A stretch of 64,000 nucleotides of DNA, taken from contig NC_061120.1 of NCBI RefSeq assembly GCF_002878395.1, positions 96,956,711 to 97,020,710 of the forward strand, in the 5' to 3' direction. The position numbers were made by a program, and so were the translations under genes. The DNA is from Capsicum annuum (taxonomy: Eukaryota > Streptophyta > Magnoliopsida > Solanales > Solanaceae). Shown piece by piece: positions 24,021 through 35,003 of the stretch (the first letter of the stretch is position 1; each line of letters opens with the position of its first letter). The notes under the pieces were generated by a model that was not told the DNA's origin, ran no database searches, and saw nothing but the letters and a program-made list of their open reading frames with translations.

Positions 24021-24609
24021 GGCTGCCAATATGTGCTTTATGGCAATAGGAGAACCTAGTGAGGTAAGACCACATCACCATCATCACTGTAACACTCTTG
24101 AATCTAAATTGGATATGATAACTGATAAGCTTAAAAAAATCATAGATGAGTATAATAAGTTCGCTCATGAGAAGAAAAGTTGTGAAGTATGATTTAAAAA
24201 AAACTTGAAGAGGAACGATGAAATTGGCAAATAGAAATTGAAAAATGCCAAATTAAAATTGACTTACTTCATGAAGTGCTTGGTAATGCAAAAATAAAAT
24301 TGAACTATCTTAAGAAATACCCAAGCCACAGTTTCGTAGGACCAAACTCCTTCTAAAAGAATCTAAGTTCCTTATCAAGGTCATTTAAATCAGCTAAGCC
24401 TCCCTTTTGTTCTCAAGGACCCGTCTACTTTAATTGTGGACAGAGAGGGCACAAACTCTACAATTTTAGGCATAAGCCTAAAAGTGTATAGATTTGGAAG
24501 CCCAAAGAAAGCATATCTAACCCGTAAGGACCTAAGACCACTTGGGTACCTAAACGAAATTACCTTTCTTATTTTGCAGGAATAGGACCGTAAGAGATAC
24601 AAAAAGGGA
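24021..24609 (+). pseudogene. Copia gag, 3' part after the solo LTR
   Basis: This continues ANMCFMAIGEPSEVRPHHHH, then a Lys-rich coiled-coil-like linker (KLKKIIDEYNKFAHEKKS). A second zinc-knuckle-like stretch, FNCGQRGHKLYNFRHKP, lies near 24431-24481 with the last Cys lost. It ends directly before the protease. Confidence 0.74.
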
Positions 24610-24825
24610 ATGTGGGTCATTGACAGTGGATGTTCCAGACACATGACCGAAAAGAAGGAGAACTTTTACTCCTTAAAGAAACTAGATGGAGGATCAGTTA
24701 GATTCAGTGACAATACTAGAGGCAACGCCATTAGAGTCAGCTCAGTGAGACTCAGCTCACCATGTGAATTCACCAAAGTATACCTAGTAGATAGTCTCAA
24801 ACACAATCTTCTTAGCATCAGTTAA
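24610..24825 (+). pseudogene. Copia protease region
   Basis: MWVIDSGCSRHMTEKKENF opens this 72-codon stretch. The aspartic protease triad D-S-G is intact at 24622-24630. VYLVDSLKHNLLSIS at its end is the usual bridge to the GAG-pre-integrase domain. A TAA at 24823 ends it, where a Gln codon is expected. Confidence 0.87.
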
Positions 24826-26050
24826 CTATGTGACGCCGGATTTAGAGTCCTCTTTAAGGCTAAAAATTGCTTTATCAAACACGATAAAAGGGATATCTCT
24901 CTTATCGATGAACACATTGATAACATTTACATCTTAAATAGTCCTGATTTTGCTCACAGGAAGTTCATGCATACTAGTATGCATATCATTGAGAAATTGT
25001 CTAGACTTGAATTGGTAAAGGTCAGCTAAAACTCAAGTTTGAAAAGGATCATATTTGTGACGTCTGCCAATTGGGTAAAAAAACCCGAATATCTTTCAAA
25101 GTCAAAGACATTGTATTTACTACCAAGCCTTTTCAAATGATCCATATAAACCTATTTGGCCCCACCAAGATGGCAAGCATTGGTAGGAAGAGATATGTTT
25201 TTGTCATAGTTGATGATTACTCAAGATTTACTTAGGTTATGTTTCTTTCATATAAACATGATACTCTTATAAACTTTAAGTTTTCTTGTAGAAAAGTATA
25301 GAGAGAAGCAAGAAATCTCATCACTTACATCCACAGTGATCATAGAGGAGAATTTTGAAACAAGGCATTTGAGAAGTATTGTGCTCAGAATGGATACTCT
25401 CAGAACTTCTCTTTACCATGGTCTCTTCAACAAAATAGTGTATTAGAGTGTAAGAATCGGTACCTCTAGGAAACATCCAGGACAATATTATTAGAACATA
25501 ATCTTCCAAATCACTTTTAGGCATAAATGGTTAGCATAGCATGTCACATCATCAACAGGTATCTTATCAACTTTAAAGAGAAAAGAAGCCCAACATTGGC
25601 TACCTCCATCCCTTTGGATATAAATTTTTTATTCACAATAATGGTAAGAATACCATAGGAAAATTTGATCCATGAAGTATCGAAGGTATATTTCTTGGGT
25701 ACTCTTCCACTAGTCGTGCTTATAGGGTATTTAATAAAAGAACTTAGTGTGTTGAGGAATCTATGAACATTGTTTCTGATGAATCTAACCCACCCCTTAT
25801 GAGTTTGAGTATTGATAAAGAATAGGTAAGTAATATACAGACTGGAGAAAATCACAGCATAACCTTAGAACCCTCACAGGACAAGTCGACTACACCCCCT
25901 ACAGAGTCAACTCCCACAGTAGAAATAGTGAAATTAAATGGTCCAAAATAATGGAAGCATGATTCTAGAAATCTAAATGAACTCATCATCAAAAATACAT
26001 AAGATAGATTGCAAACCAGAGCATCATTGAGAAGACAAGCATCAGTTGTC
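24826..26050 (+). pseudogene. Copia integrase pseudogene
   Basis: Core text HINLFGPTKMASIGRKRYVF and IVDDYSRFT lie at 25140-25234, and YIHSDHRGEF near 25325-25354. The first catalytic Asp of the D-D-E triad is Asn (AAC at 25149-25151). The middle Asp of HSDH is present. Frameshifts are near 25030 and 25270. The C-terminal part includes VYFLGTLP-type text near 25690. Confidence 0.8.
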
Positions 26051-27165
26051 CTTGTGTCCCAAATTGAACCAAAGAAAACTAATAAAGCTCTTAATGATGA
26101 GTCATGGGTTAAAGCTATGAAGAAATAATAGGATCAATTTGAACGAAATCAAGTTTGGACCCTAGTTGAATAACCAAGAAACTTCTCATTAATTGGAACC
26201 AGATAGGTCTACAGAAATAAATTAGATGAAGAAGATAAAGTCATCAGAAATAAAACTAAACTTGTAGCTCGAGGCTAGTCTCAGCAGGAATGTATTGATT
26301 ATGTTGAGACCTTTTCCCACGTGGATAGGTTAGATTCAATACAAATTTTATTAGCTCTTGCCGCTTTCAAATACTTGTATCAAATGGACATAAAAAATGC
26401 TTTCTTAAATGGTTTTATTCATGAGGAAGTTTTTGTAAAATAACCTCCGAGATTTGAAGATCCTACATTTTCAAATAATGTTTTCACATTCTCAAAAGCA
26501 CTCTATGGCCTCAAACAATCTCCAAAATCTTGGTATAAGAGATTGAGTACTTTTCTACTAATTAATAATTTTCAAAAGGGTAAAATTAACACAACTCTCT
26601 TTATTCAAAAGCTTGATTCAAATCTTCTCATTGTGCGAATTTACATTGATGATATTATTTTTGGTAGTTCTAACATCTCTTTGTGCGAGAATATTGTTAA
26701 TTTGATGAAAGAAGAATTTGAAATGAGTTATGGGCAAACTAACTTTCTTTCTTAGATTACAAATCAAACAAACTCCCAAAAACACCTTTATCAGTCAAGC
26801 AAAATACACAAAAGAACTTATCAAGAAGTTCAGTTTGGAAAAAGGAAAGGCATATGGAGCACCTATGAGCCCATCCACAAGAATTAATTTAGACTTATCT
26901 GGAAAAGACATTGATGAAAAGATGTATAGGGGGATGATCAGATCTCTACTATACTTGACTGCAAGTCAGCCAGATATTATGTTCAGTGTGTGTAAATATG
27001 CCAGATTCCAGTCGACTCCCAAGGAGTCTTATCTCATTATCGTCAAATGAGTCATCCAATATCTAATAGGAGCTCAGGACTTTGGTCTATGGTATCCCTA
27101 TTCCTTACACTTTGATTTAATTGGCTACTCAGATGATAATTTTGCAGGAGACAAAAGTGATAGGA
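26051..27165 (+). pseudogene. Copia reverse transcriptase and cut RNase H
   Basis: RT blocks are VDRLDSIQILLALAAFK-like text (26325-26370), QMDIKNAFLNGFIHEEVFVK (26380-26440), ALYGLKQSPKSWYKRL (26500-26548) and the active site YIDDIIFGSS at 26642-26671 with both Asp present. A frameshift of one base near 26740 links 26543-26755 to 26730-27050 (LTFFLRLQIKQT, SQPDIMFSVCKYARFQ). RNase H begins at YSDDNFAGDKSDRK and stops abruptly near 27165. Confidence 0.88.
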
Positions 27166-27267
27166 AGAAAGAGTTATTTAAATTTCGAACCTTGGGTTTA
27201 GGTTTGGAACCCAAAGTCATCGACATCCCTGTAATCGAAAGGGTTATCTCCTGCAATCGAAATACCA
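27166..27267. other. Junction of unclear origin
   Basis: About 100 bp between the cut copia RNase H and the resumed host LTR. It holds repeated ACCCAAAGTCATCGAC and AATCGAAAGGG words. It could be deleted LTR text or filler DNA from repair. No feature is seen. Confidence 0.45.
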
Positions 27268-27884
27268 AAGTCATCCTTAAAAAAGGGATATGGGAACCAA
27301 GGCAATAATAGATAATTTATGAGCATGTTTGGCTAATTTTCACCATCTTAGACATAAGGGTAATTGTGAAGTTGACTATACTTAGGGCACCATCCTAGAA
27401 ATAGGGGGGCCTAATTGAGGTATTGGGTTTTTCTCTTGACGCACTCGTTAGGTACTCGAAAGGGTCAATGCGTGACACCCTTGAGGTTTTGTTGATAAAC
27501 TAGCCTCAAGGAATTTCAACCTAGCCGACCTCATCACTAACATTTAGAATTTATATCGTCATCACACCCTATGCATAAGTTTCTCCTAGGAAAGAATAAT
27601 CCCAAGAACCGAGTCTAATTGATTATACTTTAATTATTTATAATCCTGAATTAATACTGGAAAATCCCAAAAAGAAATACTAGTATGGTACCATTCCCCC
27701 CCCCCCCCCCCCGTTTTTACATTCTTGTAGTCTAGGTTTGAATTAGAGTGAGTGTCTATTTTTTTAAGCTAATTTGATCACCATTCACATTATTTCTCAT
27801 GGATTTGACCCCAACTCTTGTTGGATAATTATATTGGCGATGAACACCTTGTACTTAAATTGACATGTAAGTTAAGAGTTATCA
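27268..27884 (+). repeat. 5' LTR of the pol-less element, part 2
   Basis: This matches 34150-34772 (GGGATATGGGAACCAAGGCA, then CTTAGGGCACCATCCTAGAA), and ends GAGTTATCA where the right LTR ends GCATTGTCA. A run of 17 C at 27696-27712 replaces a six-C stretch in the right LTR. Confidence 0.86.
27696..27712. repeat. Poly-C run (17 C)
   Basis: A simple mononucleotide run inside the LTR. The paired LTR has only AATCCCCCCA at this place (34591-34600), so the run expanded after insertion or is partly a sequencing artefact. Confidence 0.9.
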
Positions 27885-27889
27885 AAAAA

Positions 27890-27907
27890 TGGTGATATTG
27901 CCAGGGA
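27890..27907 (+). promoter_or_regulatory. Primer binding site (tRNA-Asp type)
   Basis: TGGTGATATTGCCAGGGA resembles TGGCGCCGTTGCCGGGGA, used by Athila/Tat elements. It lies five bases after the LTR end. Confidence 0.7.
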
Positions 27908-28035
27908 ACAATTTGGCATATTGAGTTAGTTTGGAAATTTAGCTTACTTTCTTAAATTCAAACTTGTAAATAAGTGTTTGTGATTTTGTGTTGTTTCTTG
28001 TGTTAGGTAGATATTTGTTTTCGTTTATTTTACAA

Positions 28036-29100
28036 CATGGCATATTGAGATAAATACGACTTTGGTAGTTGGAAATCCTATCTTTACGATCCATGTCCAT
28101 ATTATAACGGACCCCACTTTAGGTGAGATTATAGATATGCTCCCCAGAGAGAGATGGAAGCACCACATCAATCCTATTGGGAGTATGAACGTTATTTGTG
28201 TGGTGGTCGAGATGGACATTAAAGTGATTTTCCAAATACTCCCTACCCTAATTATGCAAACCTAATTACTAGTTCTTCTTATGAGTTTGATAGGTATCAT
28301 GATATGACAAGAGAAAAAAATATGTCGGGTCTAATAGTTTTGAAGCAATGCTTCAAATCATTTTGGATTGGGTAACTACAATAGGGGAGAATGTGGAAAA
28401 CATACATAGAATGAGGCATTTGGAAGGGAGATCTCCAAGATAAAGGAAATGGGCAAGGAATCTAATCATGTAAATACCAATACCTTGCCCACTTCCCAAG
28501 AGAAGGTGAATCAAGAAGATAAACCAAGCTATCTGGTTAATGATACACTTGGTAGTGAAGATTCATCGGTGATTTCCTAACCAACCAAACAAAATGTTGT
28601 TGAAGATGCCAAAAGTGATGAAATGATGCTAGAGTTAAAATAAAAAGCCAAGGAAATCTCTTATAAAGACTAGAACCTATCTCATGGTGAGGATGACAAA
28701 GGGGATACAATGCTAGAAGTAAGGGATGGACCTCATTTAAAACAAGTTTCAATATTATGTTTGGTGGATTTGATAAAAATCTATCCACCCAAGCAAATAT
28801 AGATGTTGGGGAGAAGGGGCACACCCCTATGTTTTAGAGTTTGGCGTTCTTAATAAGTACATGGGAACCCCACACTCCAAGGCCAATGAGCTTAGCTTTC
28901 GATCTTTAACTAATGTCCTATTGGCATTCCAACCCTTACCCAAGGAGCCAAATAAAAATTTTGATGTAAAGTTGGGTAAAAGGTTCAAGTCTTCAAAGTG
29001 GCATGATAGAAACCGCATCATATTGTCACTTTTTCTATCATATTTCACCTTAGAAGATCTGAATCTTCTATTCCTCTGCCGCTCAAATCATAGAGAGTGA
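28036..29100 (+). pseudogene. ORF1 of the pol-less element (Tyr/Pro-rich)
   Basis: From the ATG the frame reads, with stops, DKYDFGSWKSYLYDPCPYYN, GPHFR, APQREMEAPHQSYWEYERYL, CGGRDGH and SDFPNTPYPNYANLITSSSY. The aromatic/Pro-rich composition and its place right after the primer site suggest a gag-like or accessory leader protein. I do not recognise a domain. Further right the frame degrades into Lys/Glu-rich text with KEPNKNFDVKLGKRFKSSKW near 28940-29000. Stops are in-frame TGA and TAA. Confidence 0.5.
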
Positions 29101-30177
29101 AAGTTGGGATGGAGATTCAAATCTTGTAAGTGGAAACATAAACAATAGTAGGAGAGGTGCCTTATCACAAAAAATGAGAAATAACCCATCATTCGATGAA
29201 TAGGGAAGTGTAGGGGACTTTATTTATGCATGATAGAGTAGATTTTATTTTTGGTTTTATACATGCATAATTCATGAAATGATGGTGCTATGAGGAGTGC
29301 TGATTAAAATTAAAAAAGGGAAAGTGTGAAATTATCGTATTTTGAACTAAATAGGGGAGTGTAGGGGACCTAAAATTTGGTCTCAGTTATCACAATCATG
29401 GTAGCCGAGTGTCCATAATCACAAAACTAGGATCGCGATCATGGTCGAATCATCTTAAAAGGCCATTCGTCTACCATTTTCCCTACACGCACCCCTTTTT
29501 AAATTCTCTCAAATTCTCTTTGAATTTTAGCTTTGTATTAAGTGTCCAAGTGAGAATTCCATTCTATTTGAATCATCTAATTTGGTATGTTGTCTCAACT
29601 CCCTCGTTTGTATGTTTGATTTAGGCTTGAGACTTATTTTTAGGAATAGGCCTAAAATAGTATTTATAATGCCAAATCCTTATATGTTTATGATGATTAT
29701 TGTGGTTAGATATTTTAGTGGGTGTACGCATCATCGGGGAATTCTTGAGTACCCAAATTTAGGCCTAAAACTGTTAAAATCAATGTGTACACCATGTGTT
29801 TGATTTAATGCCCCAGTGAATTCCATGTTAATTTCTTTGAGTTTTAAGGGTATAATCGCACATTCCAAGAAAGTTCCTTGAATATGATGATTATATGGCT
29901 AGTTGGAACACAAATTTAGGGTTAAAATATAGTTTAGTTACCGTGATCACAGTCATCGGGACCATGATCGCAGCATTGCAATCGTGATTAAGGCTCCATG
30001 ATTGCCAAAACTGAGAGCTATTTTCTGCTGAAACCAAAAATTTTGTACATCCATTTCTCACCCCAAAAATCACTATGACATTGCCACAAAGGTTTATCCT
30101 ACTAAGCTAATATGGTTTTGGTGTGAGAGTGCAACTGATACTCTAAATAGTATTACTTATAGGTACTCAGCCACAAA
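29101..30177. other. Non-coding internal region with CGATCGCG words
   Basis: No convincing ORF. Two near-copies of GGGGAGTGTAGGGGAC lie at 29207 and 29353. GATCGCGATCATGG (29431-29444) and a cluster of ATCACAGTCATCGGG/ATCGCAGCATTGC words (29940-30000) repeat the motif style of the LTRs. This may be an LTR-derived insertion or the element's own leader. Confidence 0.45.
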
Positions 30178-31495
30178 ATGGAAGACTTTAACAATACCAG
30201 ATTCATGTCTGATAAATGCCATAACCTATACTATAGTGACCTTCCAAGGACCAAATTACTCCCAAAAAAGGGTATTTGCTTAGATAAAGTGGAGGAGAAA
30301 CTCCCTCGATTCCATGCCAGACTCACTACTACCGGGTGGATGTGCTTTGCCCTGGACCCTTTCTATGTTAATAAGCAACAGGTTCATGATTTCTATGCCA
30401 ACCTTATCATAGTATCTCTCACAAACCTAATGATAAAATTTAGGGAAAAGAGGTGCATTTTAGATTAGAGTGGATAATTGATATATATGGGCTCTCAAAT
30501 GCAGACATGGCTCAGTTTCAGGCAAAAAGGGTGCGAGCCAAGGACCCGAATGGTGAACATATTATTTCCTAGTAAATAAGTTCCCTAGTCTACCACCAAG
30601 ATAGAAATTTCGATGAATGGCTTCACGGCGGAGGCCAGGCTTTGGTTGAATGTCATCTGTAGCAGAGTATTATCGTGCACACACATGACTGCTATCATAG
30701 ATATGCGGGCTCGGATGGTGTCTTGTATCCTATATGACTTTGCTATGAACGTGGGCAAAATTATGATCTCAAAGTAGAGGCACTTCAAGAATTAAGGGGG
30801 TACACTTCGTCTCTTTCCTTCCCTTATTACTGAGTTATGCAAGAGGGCAGAAGTGAAGGAATAAGTTATATATAACTGGGTACACCTAGGACCCTGTATC
30901 TTCCCACTTAAATTATAGGGCGAAGGTGCATATGGTCAGAGAAAGAAAAGAACAGTTGACTCGGGCAAGTTGACCAAGGAGGACATTGACTCATGTAGAC
31001 CTTCTTCAGTAAACCCCTTTGATGAGATCTCAAGTAAGATGCGGTGATGGGGAGAGTCTTCCACTGTTTTCCACTCATATGTAGCTTGGTCAGATTATTA
31101 AGTACACCTAGAGGAGCAGAAGAAGAAAGCAGCCACTACCGCCAGATTGGAGAGAGCTTATTCTGCCTTAGCCAAATCACACAAGAACATCAAGGAGTTA
31201 CATGAAAATATGATGAAGAGAGAAAAGAGAGATAAATTTTTCACCAAGATATGGTAAGGGGTGAAGGTCATCTTTAAGGTTAACAAACCCAAGGAGTGAC
31301 TACCTTTATCGAGGGTGGACAGAGATAACGAGGCCCCATCCGAGTGGTCAGGTATAGATGATGATGGAACTGATACAGAGATTGAGGGAGATAGCAGCAT
31401 GTGTTGCAGATTCAGGGAGGATGCTTTAATTTTGCTATATTGCTTATGCAGTAGGGACACTGCTGCCCTTTCAGTTAGGGTGCCTAGATTTGTAT
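30178..31495 (+). pseudogene. ORF2, putative plant transposon protein-like
   Basis: First open part 30178-30468: EKLPRFHARLTTTGWMCFAL, then QQVHDFYANLIIVSLTNL. After a frame change, from 30612: MNGFTAEARLWLNVICSRVL, CTHMTAIIDMRARMVSCILY, FAMNVGKIMIS, then LFPSLITELCKRAEVKE near 30800-30860. This order (W..F, V.FYANL, RLW...ICSR..P, .I.VG..I, LFFPSLIT.LC..A) matches the plant 'putative transposon protein' domain often found in Athila-like and SIRE-like repeats, whose function is unknown. A coiled-coil-like Lys/Glu stretch follows (AATTARLERAYSALAKSHKN), and an acidic tail at 31315-31503. At least one frameshift and several stops are present. Confidence 0.68.
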
Positions 31496-31499
31496 TGTT

Positions 31500-33252
31500 T
31501 TAATATATTTTTAGATGTTTTTTATGTTGTTGTGATGACATTGCAGATATTTTAATTTGTTTTTAGGATGCTATATTTAGGCACTTTGATGGTGCCCACA
31601 TTTCATGGATTAGTCATTTGATTTTTTATTTTATCTTTTCTTTCTCCTTTAGTTTTAGTTTGATGATGGTGATGCATGACGATCATTTCCCTATGATAGA
31701 TTGAGTGATAGCATTCTTAAGGGAAAAGCGTGATTGGGTTATGAGCCATAGATGTAGGGAAATTCTGAGTACCCGTGGTATCAAGGTCATAAATACAAGG
31801 AAAATCTGAGTACTTGTAGCATTGTTAATTTGGGACCACACTCATGCCATTGGCGAAGTTTGAGTAGCCATATGGTTGGTTTTCCCATGTTGAGCCAAAT
31901 ATAAAGACAAATGTTTGGATGTTTGCCATAAGTTAGCAAATTATGCATGGTAGAAATGCAAAACAAACAACCCCCTCTGTCCAAAATTTTTTACAAATCA
32001 AGGGCATGGACATGAGCAACCTTGTAATAAAACTTTTTCTCTTTTTGTGCCTCTAAAATATTTGGCTTGTACATATTGATAGATACTCTATATTTTTCTT
32101 TGATGTGAGGGGTAATTGAGCCTCCTTGATAAGTTCGCATGCCATGTGTGGTGAGTTATTTGTCTATATCTCATGTGTACTTGTGTCATCTAGAACTTGC
32201 CCCATTAGTCTCTCAAGGCTAATTTTGATTGTTTTTGGTTAGTGAGATAATCTCAGGCCATTTTTATGACATTGGAAGCCCACTTAACCTAAAAAGCCTA
32301 CCCGTGCATAGATGTTATCCCTAGTTAGCTATTTTGAGCCTTTGAATCTTTCTTTGGCAAACACCTTACAATCTGTGAGCCATTCAATTTTTATACCTCT
32401 TTTGAACCATACCCCCTTAAACATGCAACTTTAGGGTAAAAGCCTAAGTTGGGGGTGGTGAATATTGAAGGAAGTAACTTAGGCCACGAAGTTGTTAGTA
32501 AGTGCCTAAGAGCTTAAACATTGAAAACCAAACGAATTGCATAAAATTTAAAAGAAAAATAAATGAAAAAAAGGTGAAGCAAGGAAGCAATAATAGGCAC
32601 TTATGTAATCAAAAGAACAAAAACAAAGAGAAGTAGCACACAGTCAACGGATTGAAAAATAGTGTGATGTAGATGTTCAAGGAGGGTATTGGCCATGAAT
32701 TTTCCTAAATGATATCTTACCCTACCCCAAACCTGCGTTATTAGCTCAAAAAGTACTTTGAAATCTCCAATCATTTATATTTATTGTAGTGGTGATTGAA
32801 AATAGGGGCGAGCCTATGGTATAACACCTGTTGGCATAGAGAGTTCTTGTGAGGGAGAGAGTTTTGCACTTAAAATTCCTTGATGCTTATTTGGTAGCTT
32901 GGTGTGTGAAATTTCCCTTCTTGTAAGGAGGCAAGTGAAAAAGTTGAAGTGGGTGATTTGTCATCCTTCGAGAAAAGAGGCAAAGAGAGTATAGTATAGT
33001 TAAGGTAAAAAAGTTAGTCACTTCTAGAGTATTGCTGATTGTTGCATTGTTGCTCCTTGAAGTCTTTTGCATCCTTGATTATTGCGTTTTATGTTGAGGG
33101 GTGTCGGGAAAATAGCTTTGCCCATGTTTGAAGAGCTACTTGAGGTAATAACTAAGCATAATGTCATTATGATCATTGGGTCATATATTTTGGGCATAAA
33201 TGTGCATTGTCTCATATTACGAGGTACTGTTGCTTAAGGACAAGAAAAGATT
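31500..33252 (+). other. 3' non-coding region shared with the Athila-like element
   Basis: There is no gene. The reverse complement of 35010-36960 resembles this stretch, for example AAAAGCCTAAGTTGGGGGTG (32438-32457), and the tandem GTACCCGTGGTATCAAGGTC/AAAATCTGAGTAC text at 31763-31815 against 36460-36525. Long 3' untranslated DNA is usual in this group. Confidence 0.65.
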
Positions 33253-33266
33253 TAAGTTGTGGGTGT
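33253..33266 (+). promoter_or_regulatory. Polypurine tract region of the pol-less element
   Basis: AAGTTGTGGGTGT lies directly before the LTR start TGATGAGTGG. The Athila-like copy has TTTAAGTTAGGGGTGTT at the same place. Confidence 0.6.
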
Positions 33267-34772
33267 TGATGAGTGGTGAATTTACCACTCACTTGCACAC
33301 TACTATGATTTACATGTCTAAATGAGGTAACTTTGTGATTAAATGCACTATGTTCCACCTTTTCCAGGCACATAGATATTGAGATGAAAATATGTGGATG
33401 CGAGCTGAAAAAGATCAAAAGTAATAAAGAAGTGCAGTCTGAAGACCTGGAGCAGAACACAAGCTTAGTTACCACTATCGTGGTTTGAGGTCCACGATCG
33501 CGGTCAGTCAAGATCGGTCATCTAACGCGATCATGTGAGTTTTATCACGGTCGCATAGCCACAATCGGGGAAAAAATGGTGCGATCGTGGAAGCACGGGA
33601 TTTTCCCCAGGGGAAGACATGTAATTTCAGTAATCCAATCCCAAACTTGCCCTAAAGAAGACTCAAACCTTATCATTCTATGATTCATTCTACAATTCCC
33701 ATTTTTGGGGAACTTTGTCTGGTGATTAACCTCCATTCTGGGAGAAGAAAATATATATTAATTATAGGTGAAGAATACATTGGAGTAGCTTCCAAGTGAA
33801 GGATTAGATAACCCCCATTGAAGATTTGTGGATATTCAAAGTTTGAAGTAACATTCACTTAGCCTTTCATAAATCTAATCAATGGAGGTCATTGAGTATA
33901 TCTTGATTACTATTTTTATGTGTAGCTAGTTTTTCCTCTTGGGATTATGCTAGATTAGGGTGCAGTTATGTGTGGGATGTGATTTACTTGTGCATTTACT
34001 AGTTTGTGATATTGGGTTCTATTATTTCTTGACTAAATTGGTTGGAATTTGTGGGTGAAAGCCTCAAATACCCAAATTGGGCTTGTGGGTGAAAATTCTA
34101 AGCTCTTGAAAGCTTAAACCACCCTTGAAGAAGGGGTTTAGGTGAAATTTAGGAACCCACATCATCCTTGAAAGAGGGATATGGGAACCAAGGCAATAAT
34201 AGATAATTTATGAGCATAGTTGGCTAATTTTCACCATCTTAGACATAAGTGTGATTGTGAAGTTAACTATACTTAGGGCACCATCCTAGAAATAGGGGTT
34301 CCTAATTGAGGTATTGGGTGGTTTTTATTGAAGCACTCATTAGGTACTCAAAAGGGTCAATGAGTGACACCCTTGAGATTTTGTTGATAAACTAGCCTCA
34401 AGGAATTTCAACCTAGCCTACCTCATCACTAATATTTAGAATTTGCATCAAGTTATCATACCCCATGCATAAGTTGCCCCTAGGAAAACATAATCCTAAG
34501 ATCCAAGTCTAATTGATTATACTCTAATTATTTGTAACCCCGAATTAATACTTGAAAATCTCAAAATGAAATACTAGGTGTGGTACCATTCAATCCCCCC
34601 ATTTTTACATTCTTGTACTGTAGGTTTGAATTGAAGCGAGTGTCCGTTATTTTGAGCTAATTTTATCGACATTCACATTTTTCCTCGTGGATTCGACCCC
34701 GACTCTTGTTGGGTAATTATATTGACCATGACCACCTTGCACTTAAATTGACGTGTATGTTGAGCATTGTCA
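33267..34772 (+). repeat. 3' LTR of the pol-less element (1.5 kb)
   Basis: It starts TGATGAGTGGTGAATTTACC and ends GAGCATTGTCA. A cluster of CGATCGCGGTC and ACGATCGCGG words lies 200-340 bp from the start (33475-33600). TATATATTAATTATAGG near 33751 is an AT-rich possible promoter region. It ends at the target copy ACTAC (34773-34777). Confidence 0.87.
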
Positions 34773-35003
34773 ACTACAATCGCGGTAACTGAGCCTAATC
34801 AAGGCAGGGTCTTCTACTGTGCACTTTCCTCTTATTCTTGATCTCTTTTAGCTCCAATCCATACCTTTTTGTCTTATATCTTGTATTCCTGCAAAATATG
34901 GAGATTAGTGCATGTATTCAAATATATGTCTCACTTATTCTTTCAAAGCATAGTATTGTGCATGAATGTTGAGTTCAAATGAGCGGTAAGCTCACCACTC
35001 ATA
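34773..35003 (-). repeat. 3' LTR of the Athila-like element, part 2
   Basis: This continues the LTR broken at 20071 and matches 43402-43632 (GCAGGGTCTT, CTTATTCTTGATCTCTTT, GAGCGGTAAGCTCACCACTC). Its right end, ACTCATA, is the LTR start in minus orientation, and AACACCCCTAACTTAAA after it is the polypurine tract. Confidence 0.85.

Larger units (their letters stand above)
20340..27165 (+). mobile_element. Copia element, truncated at its 3' end
   Basis: Plus-strand order LTR (20340-~21365), primer site, gag, protease, integrase, RT, partial RNase H is diagnostic of Ty1/copia. The text breaks in RNase H at about 27165 (YSDDNFAGDKSDRK) and no 3' LTR follows. Instead about 100 bp of unclear sequence leads into the rest of the host LTR. 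A solo LTR interrupts gag. All frames contain stops. Confidence 0.87.
20072..34772 (+). mobile_element. Pol-less Athila relative carrying a plant-transposon-protein ORF
   Basis: Plus-strand element inside the Athila 3' LTR, flanked by ACTGC (20067-20071) and ACTAC (34773-34777). The left LTR is 20072-~20336 plus ~27268-27884, split by a copia element. The right LTR is 33267-34772. A tRNA-Asp-type primer site follows the left LTR. The 5.4-kb internal region has a short Tyr/Pro-rich ORF1 and an ORF2 like the 'putative plant transposon protein' family, but no protease, RT or integrase that I can see. LTR ends and 3' non-coding DNA resemble the Athila-like element around it, which suggests a non-autonomous partner (inference). 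Confidence 0.82.
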
